DNA from: Schlesneria paludicola DSM 18645
GTDB taxonomy: Bacteria; Planctomycetota; Planctomycetia; Planctomycetales; Planctomycetaceae
Direction of reading: 5' to 3'
Assembly: GCF_000255655.1 (NCBI RefSeq)
Contig: NZ_JH636434.1
Location: forward strand, 232,977 to 296,976
Length of the DNA: 64,000 nt
The position numbers and the translations under genes were made by a program. The notes under the pieces were generated by a model, which was given only the letters and a program-made list of their open reading frames with translations, did not search any database and had not been told where the DNA came from. Shown piece by piece: positions 1 through 10,693 of this stretch (positions are counted from its first letter, which is position 1; each line of letters opens with the position of its first letter).

Positions 1-176
<176 letters not shown>

Positions 177-210
177 CACAAACAGAGGGCGATGATTTCG
201 CCTTGAAGAT

Positions 211-254
211 AAAACAGCCCGTCAGTCGTACACACGACTGACGGGCTGTTGTTT
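211..254. terminator. Bidirectional rho-independent terminator between eno and rpoD
   Basis: A perfect 17-bp stem (213-229 paired with 234-250) closes a four-base ACAC loop. It is followed by GTTTT on the plus strand and preceded by AAAA (U-run on the minus transcript). It lies between the convergent stops of eno (176) and rpoD (300), so it can end transcription from both sides. Confidence 0.85.
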
Positions 255-299
255 TGATCGTCTCGACAAATCGATCAAAGGGATCGACAAATTCTTCGG

Positions 300-1961
300 T
301 CAATTTGCTCCGACAGTGGCGGCGGCCAAAGTGTCGAGGAAACCCTTGAGCTGTTTGCTGCGGACCGGATGCTGCAGTTTTCGGACGGCTTTCGCTTCGA
401 TCTGGCGAACACGTTCACGCGTCACTTTGAAGATGCGACCGACTTCTTCCAGCGTGTAGGTGTAGCCGTCGCCCAGACCGTATCGCAGCTTGATGATTTC
501 CCGCTCGCGGTAGGTGAGTGTTTTGAGGACGACGTCGATCTTGTCCTTCAGCATTTCTTGCGTTGCCGAGTTCACGGGGCTTTCCGTGCTATCGTCCTCG
601 ATGAAATCGCCAAAGTAGCTGTCTTCGCTTTCTCCCACGGGACGATCGAGGCTAATCGGGTGCCGCGAGATCTTCAGCACACGACGTGTTTCTTCCAGGC
701 TGACGCCAGCGGCTTCCGCCGTTTCTTCGATCGTTGGCTCGCGTCCCTTTTCCTGGAGCAGTCGCTTACTGACCTTTCGAAGTTTTGACATCGTTTCGAT
801 CATGTGCACGGGAATACGAATTGTTCGTGCCTGATCTGCGATGGCGCGGGTGATTGCCTGTCGAATCCACCATGTGGCGTAGGTCGAGAACTTGTAGCCG
901 CGGCGGTACTCGTACTTGTCGACGGCACGCATCAGACCGGTGTTTCCTTCCTGGATTAGATCCAGGAAGCTCAGGCCGCGGTTGCGATACTTCTTCGCGA
1001 TGGAAACAACCAATCGCAGGTTTCCGCCCGACAGTTCGCGCATCGCCTGTTCGTAGGCGCCGAATCGCTCGCGAACATCTTCCAGACGTTGACGCAATGA
1101 GTCCGGTGTTTCGAGCGTCATTTGCATCAGATCCTGCAGTTCTTTCTGCAGGTTGGCACGCTCATCACGGGCGGACTTCAAATTCTTCATGCTCTCGATC
1201 TGCATCTGGATATGATCCATGCGATTCGAGATCTGTTCGAGCCGGCGCATCGTCGGTTGCAAACGTTGCGTCCGCAGGCTGAGTTCTTCGAGCAGCGTCA
1301 CCATCTTGCGGCGACGTGCAGCCAGGCGATGGTACGTCGCCTTGACATCAGCCGCCGAGGTTCCAGGCGCGCTCATCAACTCGAAATCGAGGATGCTCTT
1401 GTCACGCAGAATTTCGAGGGTGCGCAGGTTATGCGGCATCCGGCCGAGGATCTGGTTCTTTTCGAGGCCTTCCGTCACCGACACTTTAATGGTGCGATCA
1501 AACGGAAGTTCGCCGACACTGACCTTCTTCAGAATATCGATCGACTGCTTCAGCGCATAATCGCTTTCGAGCAGATGTCGACGGAATCGCTTCCGGGTAA
1601 TTTCGATTTTCTTCGCGAGCGAAATTTCCTGTTCGCGGGTGAGCAAGGGGATTTCACCCATCTGCGTCAAATACATCCGAACCGGATCATCGATTCGACG
1701 CGATTTGTCTTCGCCCTTGTCCGATTTGATCGGCTTCATCTTCGAGTTACGACGCTTCAGAAAAATCTCCGGCGTGACCGGTAGTTTTTCGTCTGCGACG
1801 ATTTGCATGCCGAGTTCGTCGAGCGACATCAGCAAGTTGTCAAGCTTCTCAGGATTGACGGCTTCGTCTGGCAGGTAAGCATTGACCTGTGAGAACGTCA
1901 GGAACCCCTGTTGCCGCCCTGTTTCGATCAACTGGTTCAAACTCGAATCAAGTCTGTACAC
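300..1961 (-). CDS. rpoD: Primary RNA polymerase sigma factor (sigma-70, RpoD/SigA)
   Basis: Housekeeping sigma subunit that directs RNA polymerase to -10/-35 promoters. Visible in order are a region 1.1-like N-terminus, region 1.2 ([17 protein letters not shown], from about residue 91), a charged non-conserved region, regions 2.1-2.4 ([17 protein letters not shown], then [14 protein letters not shown]), region 3, and region 4.2 with its helix-turn-helix ([20 protein letters not shown]). I place the start at a GTG (1961), six bases after a GAGGAG Shine-Dalgarno; an in-frame TTG two codons earlier sits too close to that site. This gives 553 residues. It follows dnaG by about 95 bases on the same strand, the classic dnaG-rpoD order. 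Region 1.1 plus this context separates it from alternative sigma factors. Confidence 0.95.
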   Translation of the reverse strand: MYRLDSSLNQLIETGRQQGFLTFSQVNAYLPDEAVNPEKLDNLLMSLDELGMQIVADEKLPVTPEIFLKRRNSKMKPIKSDKGEDKSRRIDDPVRMYLTQMGEIPLLTREQEISLAKKIEITRKRFRRHLLESDYALKQSIDILKKVSVGELPFDRTIKVSVTEGLEKNQILGRMPHNLRTLEILRDKSILDFELMSAPGTSAADVKATYHRLAARRRKMVTLLEELSLRTQRLQPTMRRLEQISNRMDHIQMQIESMKNLKSARDERANLQKELQDLMQMTLETPDSLRQRLEDVRERFGAYEQAMRELSGGNLRLVVSIAKKYRNRGLSFLDLIQEGNTGLMRAVDKYEYRRGYKFSTYATWWIRQAITRAIADQARTIRIPVHMIETMSKLRKVSKRLLQEKGREPTIEETAEAAGVSLEETRRVLKISRHPISLDRPVGESEDSYFGDFIEDDSTESPVNSATQEMLKDKIDVVLKTLTYREREIIKLRYGLGDGYTYTLEEVGRIFKVTRERVRQIEAKAVRKLQHPVRSKQLKGFLDTLAAATVGAN

Positions 1962-2055
1962 CTGCAACTCCTCGGAAGGGTTTGTTCCGTGTAAATTCTA
2001 CTGTGGTCGGGAAGTGGTTGTTCTCAGATTTACAAAACGCGTTTCACCGACATAT

Positions 2056-3987
2056 TCACTTTGCCGTACGTTTGCGATGAAATCGCAGGGCTTGTTCCAA
2101 GACAGCGCGACTTTCCGCAGTTAGGTTTGCCGTCTCTGACGGACGTTCAACTAGGAGACTTTTGGAAGCCTCGTGGGCATCATGGCTGCGTCTCCACTTC
2201 ATCCCTTCAATGACTCGTTGCAATCCCGCTTCCGCAGATTCCGTGCCCACCGCCGACGATCCCGCTGAACTTTTGGGATCAGTACGCCGCGGAGACTGAT
2301 CTTCGATCCACACCACCAGCCGTTTCAACTCGGGACATTCGATTCGGGCGAGCATTCGGTCATAACTTGGTTCAACAGCCTCTTCGTGCATGTCAAACCA
2401 AATTGACAAGATCTCGCGAAGTGCCTCGTGACGGACGTCATCAAGGCCGATTTCTTGCCGAGCGGCATGTATTAGGTCCGGGTGTGTAAAGAGTATGTGG
2501 AGAAATTCGCACTCCAGCATTTCGTCCTTCTTGAGATTTCGCTGAAGCGAATCAACGAGTTGCGCTCTTCGGATCTGCGTAGGATCTCCACCTGGACTGC
2601 TTGCGGCGATTTTCCGATCTGTAGCACGTGACGTTGTCGCTGGCTGACCCGATCGAATCTGCTTTAATCGTTTTCGAACATCGACTTCCGATATTCCCAA
2701 TCGTTGCGGCAAGCGTCCGACCAACAGATCTTCCTTCAGCGAATTCACGATTCCTGGCGACAGCGTCAGCAAGTTTAGCATACCTTCCAGAACTTGCTGG
2801 CGTCCGTTCAGCGTCGTTTTTCCGTGTCGATTGAGCAGTAGTCGCAACTGATACTCGATGGCATCGGGGGCATCCTCGGCAAGTCGTAACAATGCATCGC
2901 CGCCTCGCTGATCGATGAACTCGTCCGGATCCAGCTCATCGGGAACGGTCAAGATTCGCAAATCGACATCTTGAGACAAAAATCGCGGAATTGCTTTTTC
3001 TGCCGCTTCGACTCCAGCGCGGTCGCCATCGAAAATCAGAATGACGCGGCTTGCCAGTCGCTTCAGAACCGTGACATGTGTTTCCGTCAGCGCGGTTCCA
3101 AGGGTCGCCACGGCGTTCAAGATTCCGCCCTGATGCGCCTTGACGCAATCGGCATACCCTTCCATCACCATCACGATTCCCGTTTTCTTAATGGCGTCAC
3201 GCGCGACATCCAGCGCATAACAGACCCGACTTTTCGAAAATACGGGAGTCTCACTACTGTTCAGATATTTCGCGTCCGACTTGGCCTTTGAATCGGGAAG
3301 AATACGTCCCCCAAATGCCACAGTCCGTCCACGTTCGTCGTGAATGGGAAACATGACGCGATCAACGAACTGATCGTAAAAACCGGATCCACCATACCCA
3401 GACGCGCTGTCACGCTCTTTTGCGAGCGAGGCGCGAACGAGCAATTCCGGATCGAACCGGCCTTTTGCCCGTTGCAACAGCCAGTCCCAACTGTCCGGGT
3501 GATATCCCAATTTGAATTTGGCGATGGACGCGCTATTAAATCCGCGTTGATGAAGATAGTTCCGCGCGCGTTCGGCAATGGCGGTTGTCAGCAAACAATG
3601 ATGGAATTCTTTCTCGGCCCATTCGAGAGCGTCGTAAAGATGCGGCTTCTCTTTGGGCTCTGCAGGACCGCGGGCATAGCTGGCGGGCAGTTCCAATCCG
3701 GCCCGTTTTGCCAGTAGCTCCAGCGTTTCACGAAAATTGATGCGGTCATTTTCCATCACAAATGAAAAACAATCACCACCCTTCCGGCATGACCAGCACA
3801 TATAGGTCTGTCGCTCAGGGTTGACCGTGAACGACGGATTATGATCGTCATGAAACGGACAGAGGCCTTTAAAGTCACGTCCCTTGTTAAACAAGGCCAC
3901 GGTTTCGCCGATCAACTGCACGATGTCCGTGCGTGCGCGAACAAGTTCTTTGAATTCATCTGGCGATGCACCCACATTCGCAGACAT
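2056..3987 (-). CDS. dnaG: DNA primase
   Basis: Synthesises RNA primers at the replication fork. The N-terminal CHC2 zinc finger has ligands C43, H46, C64 and C67. It is followed by the primase catalytic core and a Toprim domain (VMVMEGYADCVKAHQ with the catalytic Glu; IFDGDRAG with the metal-binding Asp pair). A helical C-terminal part is presumably the helicase-interacting region. The start at 3987 is preferred because GGGGGAG lies just upstream and the protein then begins MSANVGASPDEFKELV, as DnaG should; the frame stays open 36 codons further but without family resemblance. Length is 643 residues, normal for the family. It is probably co-transcribed with rpoD. Confidence 0.95.
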   Translation of the reverse strand: MSANVGASPDEFKELVRARTDIVQLIGETVALFNKGRDFKGLCPFHDDHNPSFTVNPERQTYMCWSCRKGGDCFSFVMENDRINFRETLELLAKRAGLELPASYARGPAEPKEKPHLYDALEWAEKEFHHCLLTTAIAERARNYLHQRGFNSASIAKFKLGYHPDSWDWLLQRAKGRFDPELLVRASLAKERDSASGYGGSGFYDQFVDRVMFPIHDERGRTVAFGGRILPDSKAKSDAKYLNSSETPVFSKSRVCYALDVARDAIKKTGIVMVMEGYADCVKAHQGGILNAVATLGTALTETHVTVLKRLASRVILIFDGDRAGVEAAEKAIPRFLSQDVDLRILTVPDELDPDEFIDQRGGDALLRLAEDAPDAIEYQLRLLLNRHGKTTLNGRQQVLEGMLNLLTLSPGIVNSLKEDLLVGRLPQRLGISEVDVRKRLKQIRSGQPATTSRATDRKIAASSPGGDPTQIRRAQLVDSLQRNLKKDEMLECEFLHILFTHPDLIHAARQEIGLDDVRHEALREILSIWFDMHEEAVEPSYDRMLARIECPELKRLVVWIEDQSPRRTDPKSSAGSSAVGTESAEAGLQRVIEGMKWRRSHDAHEASKSLLVERPSETANLTAESRAVLEQALRFHRKRTAK

Positions 3988-4614
3988 CCGCGCTCCCCCG
4001 ATAAAATCAGCCGCACGGAAACTTGACCCGCTTGCTGCTAACGACCTTCCCGAAGAATCAACGAGACAGAAATCGGTCCTGTACGAGATGGGCATGAATG
4101 CCGTCCGAGACAGACCAACTTCTCAGACTCGTCCGTGATCAACTCAAGGCATGCGATGCCAATCAAATGACTTAACGGATCTCGCACGAGAATCGCCGGT
4201 CAACAAATCCACTCATGCGATTGAAGCTGACGACAAGTTAATGCAGAAACGTTGGATTCAAACCGCTGTTGATCGAGACGCAGAAACGTCTTGTGATAAC
4301 CGAAACGAAGCGGAGAATCAGCATACGTACTAGGATTGTAACTCCCTTTTTACATCCGTCAAGGACCGCACTCGATCGGTGAAGTTGACTCATCTTGTTG
4401 CAAGTGTCGCCTATAACGTGTTTTGCGTTCGTATTTGCGAGGACGTGACAACGCGCCTCAATCCACGCGCGAGACGTGACGTTCCGGCTGGATTCCGCGG
4501 ATCGAACTTCCCAAGATTGCGTGCAGCATCAACGATGACCTGCCCCACATCGGAAGCAGGTGCGGAATTGATGTCGCTTGCACTCCGAATGAACATTCTT
4601 CCAAGGTCGATGAA
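3988..4614. other. Intergenic region between divergent dnaG and the helicase-nuclease gene
   Basis: About 630 bases with no convincing gene; short open frames here lack codon character or a ribosome site. rpsU, which often precedes dnaG in other bacteria, is not present. Promoters for both flanking genes should lie here. TATAAC at 4412-4417 is a possible -10 for the plus strand, but its spacing to upstream TTG-type boxes is poor, so no promoter is called. Confidence 0.4.
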
Positions 4615-7600
4615 TTGAGTCTTGGCATGCCGTCTGAAGAATCCGTTGCCAGCGTCCTTGATCGAACACGTCAGAACCTGCTTGACCTGTCGCTCCGCAA
4701 TCGGTTGATCAATTCCCCCCGCGGTGAAACGAGATCGCAACGACTGGATGTCATCGACGAACGATCCGAAGATGTCTTTCGGATTCTCGTTCGTGACGAA
4801 AAGGCGATGACATTTCTCGCCGCACGCGAGGAGGACGCATTGACCGTCGAAAGCGGGGCGTCTCTTGAGAGCGAACTGCCATTGCCCGTCATCCTCAATG
4901 AACTTGATGAGACCGTCGAGGTCCGGTATCGCGACAAACAACTGCAGACGCGTTTGGCAGCGGCGCCTCTCCACGAGCGATTGCTGAGCTTGTACTACGA
5001 TGCCCGCACGTTTGAAGAGGAACAAGGGGTCAGCAGTCTGTTTCTGGCGTTGGGCTTTCTCGAGTGGTACGAAGAAGCGGAAACCGATAAACCCCGATTT
5101 GCACCATTAGTTCTGATTCCCGTTGATCTGACCCGAGCGTCCGCTGCGACTCGGTTTCGTTTGGCGTTTCGAAGTGCGGATCTCGAAACGAATCTTTCAC
5201 TGCAGGCGAAATTGAAAGTCGAATTCGGACTCGACCTTCCCGAGATTGGTGAGTCGGATGAGTTCGTTCCGAGTCGGTATTTTGCCGCCGTCGAGACGGC
5301 CATTCGTGATCGCGCGACTTGGAAGGTCCACCCAAACGACATCGCGCTCTCGTTCTTTTCGTTTGCCAAATTCCTGATGTTTCGCGATCTCGACCCCGAG
5401 ACATGGCCCAGCCACGCGCCATTGATCCACCATCCGACGTTGCGCAGCTTGCTGACGGACGGGTTCGCCTCGACTTCGCCGCTGTGTGACGACGACGCGT
5501 CGATTGATTCTGTCATTTCCGCAGATCAGATGATCCATGTGACCGATGCGGACAGTTCGCAAGCACTCGTGATTGAAGAGGTGCGGCGTGGTCGAAGTCT
5601 TGTCGTACAGGGGCCGCCCGGAACGGGTAAGTCGCAGACAATCACAAACATCATCGCGACCGCAGTGCATGCGGGGCAGAAGGTGTTGTTCGTCGCCGAA
5701 AAAATGGCCGCACTCGAAGTTGTCAAACGGCGTCTCGATCACTTGGGGCTCGGTGCGATCTGCCTTGAACTTCACAGCCACAAGGCCAACAAGAAGTCGG
5801 CCCTCGAAGATCTGAATCGCACGATCGAACTGGGCCGCCCGCGACTCGCCGATCGCGATGATCGGATCCGACGGCTGGATGAGGTGCGTGAGGCACTCAA
5901 TCAGCATGCGGCGCTCATGAATACGCCGCTCGTACCTGCCGGACCGACCCCATTTGAACTGATCGGCGAACTTGTCGCACTCCACAAGACGCTGGACGCA
6001 ACGGTCTCAATTCCGCTGGACAATCCCGTCCGTTGGACGAAGTCGGAGTTCGAACAGCGTGTGCGTCGACTCGGGGAATTCCAGACGTATGTCGCGGACT
6101 TGGGTGACGTGTCAGTGCACCCCTGGCGCGGTGTGCGTCGACGGCCTGCACTCTTGCCGACGGAACTGCAGACGCTTCGTCAGCTCATCCAACAGCAGTT
6201 GAAGTCACTTCCCGAACTGGTGAAGCAGGGGGGCGCCCTGGCGGTGGGACTGAATGTGCCGTCCTGCCGCGAGAATTCGCTGGCGTCCATCCGGCGCCTC
6301 GTTCAGCTTGGCCGCATGTGCGTCGATCGACCGGTCCTCGACCGCGAGGCGATTGTCAGCTCTGTATGGGAGACACATCCCTCACAGATTCGTCGACTGG
6401 TTGAAGCGGGTCTGGGAATGGTCGCCGCGAAGCGGGCACTGAATGGAATCGTCATCGAATCCGCTTGGACCGCGGACCTGATCGAGACGCGACGCGCGCT
6501 CGCGACGCATGGCCATTGCTGGTGCTGGTTCTTGTATCCCGACTACTGGCGAGCGATTCGATCACTGCGGGGTCTGGTCCAGGAGGTGCTGCCGTCACGG
6601 CTGACCGAGCAACTCAAAGTGATCGACTCGATACTACAGTATCAGACCGGCAGAAAAGTGATCCAAGGTTCGGATGAATCCATTGGCCAGCGCGCGTTCG
6701 GTTCTCTTTGGGCGGGTGAATCGTCTGACTTTGAATCTCTGCAGCGAATCGTCGACTGGGAACAGCAAGGCCGTGAGGCCTTATTCGAACACCCATTCCG
6801 ACGCGTGACGGCTGAAATGGTCGACGCCCAACCAATCAGGCCACTCATTCACGCCGTTGAAGAAACTTCCAGAGCGGTCGATGCGGGTTGGCGGTCGGTT
6901 GGGCAGATCTTGGAGTTCGATTGGAAGGAGGGATTTGGCGATGTCGTCGTCGATCCTGTCCCCTTCACAACGTTGATGGATCGCATGACCGCATGGGATG
7001 GCGGCTACGAACTATTGTCCAAATGGAATGGCTATCAGCTACGACGCGTGGATCTTGAGCAGGCCGGATTTCGGCCACTTCTTGCCGAATTTGATCGAGG
7101 GGCCTTGGACAAAAAACATCTCGTCGACGGTTTCCGGCAATCATATTTCGAGGCGTTACTAAAACATCTGCTGGAGACGCAACCAGCGCTGGCGCGTTTT
7201 CATGGCGCGTCCCATGAGCTGCAGATCCATGATTTTCGAAAGCTCGATCGCGAAAGGATGGATTTGGCGCGGTCGGAAGTCGCGCGATCACATTTCGTCG
7301 GCATTCCGCGTGAATCGGGGCTGGGTGAAATGGCAATTATCCGGGGCGAAATTGCGAAGAAGCGGCTTCATCGCCCCATTCGAAAATTGTTACGCGACGC
7401 AGGCCGCGCGGTGCAGGCAATCAAACCTGTTTTTATGATGAGCCCGATTTCGGTGGCGCAATTTCTCGAACCAGGCGTCTTGGAGTTCGATCTGCTGGTC
7501 ATGGATGAGGCCAGCCAGGTGACGCCGGAAGATGCCTTGGGAGCCATTGCCCGCGCCAAGCAAGTTGTGGTTGTCGGGGACAGTCGGCAATTGCCGCCAT

Positions 7601-9360
7601 CTCGCTTCTTCAATAAATTGCTGGAAGGAGGTGACGTCGACGATGAGACCGATCTGGCGAGTTTGGACAGTGTATTGGGGCTCTGTGTCGCACGCGGACT
7701 GCCACAACGCATGTTGCGCTGGCACTATCGCAGCCGTCATCATTCATTGATTGCCGTTTCGAACCGCGAATTTTATGACAATCGGCTGTGCGTCATTCCC
7801 AGCCCCTCGACCGCGCGGCCCGGTGTCGGCCTTGAGTTCCGCTATATCGAGGCCGGTCGATTTGATCGTGGCGGGACGGCAACCAACCGCCGGGAAGCCG
7901 CCGCGATTGCGGATGCGGTCATCGAGCATGCGCAGACAAACTCCACGAGTTCACTGGGGGTCGTGGCATTTTCGGTGTCGCAGCGCGATGCCATTCGAAG
8001 CGAGCTTGAGGCGCGGCTCAGACAGTCTCGGGGGCTGGAAGCGTTCTTTGCCGCAGATCGCCATGAAGCGTTCTTCGTCAAGAATCTGGAAAACGTGCAA
8101 GGTGATGAACGCGATGTCATGATGATTTCGGTTGGTTATGGACCCGACGCATCCGGTCAATTGACGATGAATTTTGGGCCACTTGGAATGGAAGGAGGGG
8201 AACGTCGACTGAATGTGCTGATCTCGCGGGCCAAACAGTCCTGTCTCGTCTTTTCCTCGATCAAGGCCGAGCAAATTGATCTTTCACGCGCCCGCTCGCG
8301 CGGCGTTGCGGCTCTCAAGACGTTCTTATCGTTCGCATCCACGGGACGGTTGGACGGAACCGAGCCCTCGGCAAACGCTCCGGGATCTGTCTTTGAACAG
8401 CAAGTGGGCGAGGCTCTGGAGCGTGAAGGATTAACCGTTCATCATCGCGTCAGTACCACAGGTGCTGCCGTCGACCTGGCGATCGTCGATTCCCAGAATC
8501 CCAATCGCTACTTACTGGGGCTCGAGTGTGACGGAGCGACCTATCAGGCCAGTCGCTGGGCTCGCGATCGTGATCGTCTTTCAGAGTCGGTGCTTCGTGA
8601 TCGAGGTTGGGAACTGATGAGGGTTTGGAGTCTTGATTGGCTCCATCGCCCCGACGAACAGCGAAACGCGGTGCTGGCGGCGTTTGAACGTGCGAAGACC
8701 GAGATCGAACGACGCGAACTTCAAGAATCAGAGCACCGCTTGACATCAGGTTCAGGCAATCCTGCGATCGAGCGTGATGAGGCGGCGCTACTCGAAGACT
8801 GTCCGATTTCCCCTGGTACCCCTTATGTCGAAGCCCGTTTCGCAGTTCCCCATGAAACGCCAATTCCAGAACTGTCGCTCGATCGCATTCGGCAGGTTGT
8901 CATTGATGTGATGGCGGTCGAGTCGCCTGTTCACCGCAGCGAGGTAATCAAACGAATTCTGGGGTTGTGGGGGCAAACGCGTTTGGGGACATCGATATCG
9001 CGCGCACTTGATGCGGCGATTGATGGCTTGATTGAGAATCTGCTGATCGCGCAAGATTCGGAACAATTCCTGTCGCTCAGTTCGAATTCCGAGGTTCCCG
9101 TCCGATCGCGCGTCGACGTTGAATCGGCAGGACTCCGAAAAGCCGAACTGATTCCTCCCATCGAAATCGATGCGGCCGTCGTACAGCTTGTCACGCAGCA
9201 GTTCGGGATGACGCGCGACCAGCTCTCGACGGCGGTGGCTCGACGCCTGGGGCTAAAAATGGTCACTCCGAAACTGCGTTCCGTGATTCAGGAACGGTTG
9301 CCGCTGTTGCTGGAGAGGCAGGCGTTTTACGAGCGCGATGGCAAGTTGTATCTCGACTAA
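4615..9360 (+). CDS. DUF4011 - SF1 helicase - Vsr-like nuclease - DUF3320 protein (Hhe-like candidate defence protein)
   Basis: A 1581-residue multidomain protein. The N-terminus (LDRTRQNLLDLSLRNRLIN) is DUF4011-like. A split superfamily 1 helicase follows: Walker A GPPGTGKS at 333-340, motif II DEASQ from 964, motif III GDSRQLPP at 988-995, QGDERD at 1162-1167, and RRLNVLISRAK at 1197-1207. A nuclease of the Vsr/MTES_1575 type comes next (about 1260-1365), with D1287, the E-C-D motif at 1304-1306 and a WARDRDR helix. The tail is DUF3320-like (about 1425-1581). From memory, DUF4011-helicase-Vsr proteins are the single-gene Hhe anti-phage system. I chose the TTG at 4615 because AAGG lies eight bases before it; ATG at 4627 is the alternative. 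All motifs look intact. It stands alone among housekeeping genes. Defence function is inferred from family only. Confidence 0.85.
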   Translation: MSLGMPSEESVASVLDRTRQNLLDLSLRNRLINSPRGETRSQRLDVIDERSEDVFRILVRDEKAMTFLAAREEDALTVESGASLESELPLPVILNELDETVEVRYRDKQLQTRLAAAPLHERLLSLYYDARTFEEEQGVSSLFLALGFLEWYEEAETDKPRFAPLVLIPVDLTRASAATRFRLAFRSADLETNLSLQAKLKVEFGLDLPEIGESDEFVPSRYFAAVETAIRDRATWKVHPNDIALSFFSFAKFLMFRDLDPETWPSHAPLIHHPTLRSLLTDGFASTSPLCDDDASIDSVISADQMIHVTDADSSQALVIEEVRRGRSLVVQGPPGTGKSQTITNIIATAVHAGQKVLFVAEKMAALEVVKRRLDHLGLGAICLELHSHKANKKSALEDLNRTIELGRPRLADRDDRIRRLDEVREALNQHAALMNTPLVPAGPTPFELIGELVALHKTLDATVSIPLDNPVRWTKSEFEQRVRRLGEFQTYVADLGDVSVHPWRGVRRRPALLPTELQTLRQLIQQQLKSLPELVKQGGALAVGLNVPSCRENSLASIRRLVQLGRMCVDRPVLDREAIVSSVWETHPSQIRRLVEAGLGMVAAKRALNGIVIESAWTADLIETRRALATHGHCWCWFLYPDYWRAIRSLRGLVQEVLPSRLTEQLKVIDSILQYQTGRKVIQGSDESIGQRAFGSLWAGESSDFESLQRIVDWEQQGREALFEHPFRRVTAEMVDAQPIRPLIHAVEETSRAVDAGWRSVGQILEFDWKEGFGDVVVDPVPFTTLMDRMTAWDGGYELLSKWNGYQLRRVDLEQAGFRPLLAEFDRGALDKKHLVDGFRQSYFEALLKHLLETQPALARFHGASHELQIHDFRKLDRERMDLARSEVARSHFVGIPRESGLGEMAIIRGEIAKKRLHRPIRKLLRDAGRAVQAIKPVFMMSPISVAQFLEPGVLEFDLLVMDEASQVTPEDALGAIARAKQVVVVGDSRQLPPSRFFNKLLEGGDVDDETDLASLDSVLGLCVARGLPQRMLRWHYRSRHHSLIAVSNREFYDNRLCVIPSPSTARPGVGLEFRYIEAGRFDRGGTATNRREAAAIADAVIEHAQTNSTSSLGVVAFSVSQRDAIRSELEARLRQSRGLEAFFAADRHEAFFVKNLENVQGDERDVMMISVGYGPDASGQLTMNFGPLGMEGGERRLNVLISRAKQSCLVFSSIKAEQIDLSRARSRGVAALKTFLSFASTGRLDGTEPSANAPGSVFEQQVGEALEREGLTVHHRVSTTGAAVDLAIVDSQNPNRYLLGLECDGATYQASRWARDRDRLSESVLRDRGWELMRVWSLDWLHRPDEQRNAVLAAFERAKTEIERRELQESEHRLTSGSGNPAIERDEAALLEDCPISPGTPYVEARFAVPHETPIPELSLDRIRQVVIDVMAVESPVHRSEVIKRILGLWGQTRLGTSISRALDAAIDGLIENLLIAQDSEQFLSLSSNSEVPVRSRVDVESAGLRKAELIPPIEIDAAVVQLVTQQFGMTRDQLSTAVARRLGLKMVTPKLRSVIQERLPLLLERQAFYERDGKLYLD

Positions 9361-9512
9361 GCGGTGCGGGTGGAACCACCGACGAACTCACGTCATTTGG
9401 CTCGTCGATTTTTGCGAACGAGTTCTGATGCCATAACCCTCCTCGACTTGTTGCCTTTCGACTACGATACTCGGCGGAATTGCTAATTCATTACTGCCTC
9501 AGGACGCTTGGA

Positions 9513-9968
9513 ATGCCGATTTTTGAGAGTCGCACGGAACTGTACACGACCCAGCACGAGTTATTCGATTTCATTCTGCGTCCTGTGAATCTTGAGGCGA
9601 TCGCCCCGCCTGACATGCAGTTTGTCTATGTCGAGCCACCCGAAGTTGTCACGCTTGGGAGCCGACTGACCTGCAAGGCGCAGGCTTACGGTATGGTTCA
9701 GCAATTGACGTACGAGATCGTCGATCTGAAGTCGCCGACCGGCTTCCGTGAAAAAATGGTCGAAGGGCCGCTGAAACTCTGGCTGCATGACTATATCATC
9801 GAACCACACTCATCGCCGGACCGTGTGACCCTAGTCAATCGGATTGAGTTTGAACCTCCCGGCGGCCTGATGGGCTTCCTGGTGACCGCAGATCGAATTC
9901 TCGAGGCGCTTGACGATGGCTTCGACTATCGTCGCGGGCTGCTGGAAAAGCGATTTGCGAAGCAATAA
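9513..9968 (+). CDS. SRPBCC (START/polyketide cyclase-like) family protein
   Basis: A 151-residue protein beginning MPIFESRTELYTTQHELFDFILRP, an N-terminus typical of the SRPBCC ligand-binding fold: a strand with an ExR/ExS pattern, then the helix that gates the pocket. The C-terminal half has alternating strands (TYEIVDLKSPTGF, RVTLVNRIEFEPPGG) and a final helix. The start at 9513 has AGGA eight bases upstream. It sits 56 bases before an ABC ATPase gene on the same strand and may share its transcript. The ligand cannot be told from sequence. There is no signal peptide, so it is cytoplasmic. Confidence 0.75.
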   Translation: MPIFESRTELYTTQHELFDFILRPVNLEAIAPPDMQFVYVEPPEVVTLGSRLTCKAQAYGMVQQLTYEIVDLKSPTGFREKMVEGPLKLWLHDYIIEPHSSPDRVTLVNRIEFEPPGGLMGFLVTADRILEALDDGFDYRRGLLEKRFAKQ

Positions 9969-10024
9969 GGCCTGCCGTCCGACCATTGAACACGTCCGCG
10001 CGATCTCAATCAAGGAAAACGTCG

Positions 10025-10693
10025 ATGTCACTTGAACTGCGAAATGTGACGAAAACCTATCGTGATCCCAGCGGCGGTCGAGTTCCCGTGTTGAACGTCC
10101 AAGAGTTCAAGCTGGATGCGGGCGAGCAAGTGGCGCTGATTGGCAGCAGTGGTGGCGGTAAGACGACTCTGCTGAACATCATCGCGGGAATTACATCGGC
10201 CGATTCGGGAGACGTTTTGATCTCGGGAACGAATATCGCGAAATTGCCTGAAGTCGCGCGTGACCGATTTCGCGCAGAACGAATCGGATATGTGTTTCAG
10301 ACGTTCAATTTACTGCCCGCGTTCACCGCGCTTGAAAATGTCTTGCTGGGCATGAGTTTCGGTGGTCGCAAGGCCGATCGCAGCCGTGCGATCAAGCTGC
10401 TCGAACGAGTCGGTCTGGGGCATCGATTGCACCATCGACCGGCGCAGATGTCCGTCGGCGAACAGCAGCGTACGTCGGTGGCCCGGGCGCTGGTGAATAC
10501 CCCAAGGCTTCTTCTGGCCGATGAACCGACGGCGAACGTCGACGTGGCCAATCAAGAGACGGTTCTGCAACTGTTGCGCGAATCGTGTCGAGAACACGAC
10601 GTTTCGCTGCTGCTGGTGACCCATGCCCAGGATGTGGCAGCGCAGTTTGATCGCGTCGAGAAGCTGTCGGATTTCAACCGAACTGCAGTCTGA
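10025..10693 (+). CDS. ABC transporter ATP-binding protein, LolD/MacB type
   Basis: A 222-residue ATPase subunit of the lipoprotein-release/macrolide exporter class. It has Walker A GSSGGGKTT (40-48), a Q-loop region VFQTFNLLPAFTALENV typical of LolD/MacB, signature MSVGEQQR, Walker B LLLADEPT and the switch histidine in VTHAQ. The signature is MSVGE rather than the usual LSGGE, a mild deviation. ATG at 10025 follows AAGGA with eight-base spacing. These ATPases normally work with an FtsX-like permease, but none is encoded on either side, so the partner must be elsewhere or the gene is an orphan. Confidence 0.9.
   Translation: MSLELRNVTKTYRDPSGGRVPVLNVQEFKLDAGEQVALIGSSGGGKTTLLNIIAGITSADSGDVLISGTNIAKLPEVARDRFRAERIGYVFQTFNLLPAFTALENVLLGMSFGGRKADRSRAIKLLERVGLGHRLHHRPAQMSVGEQQRTSVARALVNTPRLLLADEPTANVDVANQETVLQLLRESCREHDVSLLLVTHAQDVAAQFDRVEKLSDFNRTAV

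Noticed and set aside
4412-4417. TATAAC as a -10 box for the helicase-nuclease gene
   Set aside because: The nearest TTGACT is 21 bases upstream and TTGTTG only 11, neither close to 17; not enough to call a promoter.
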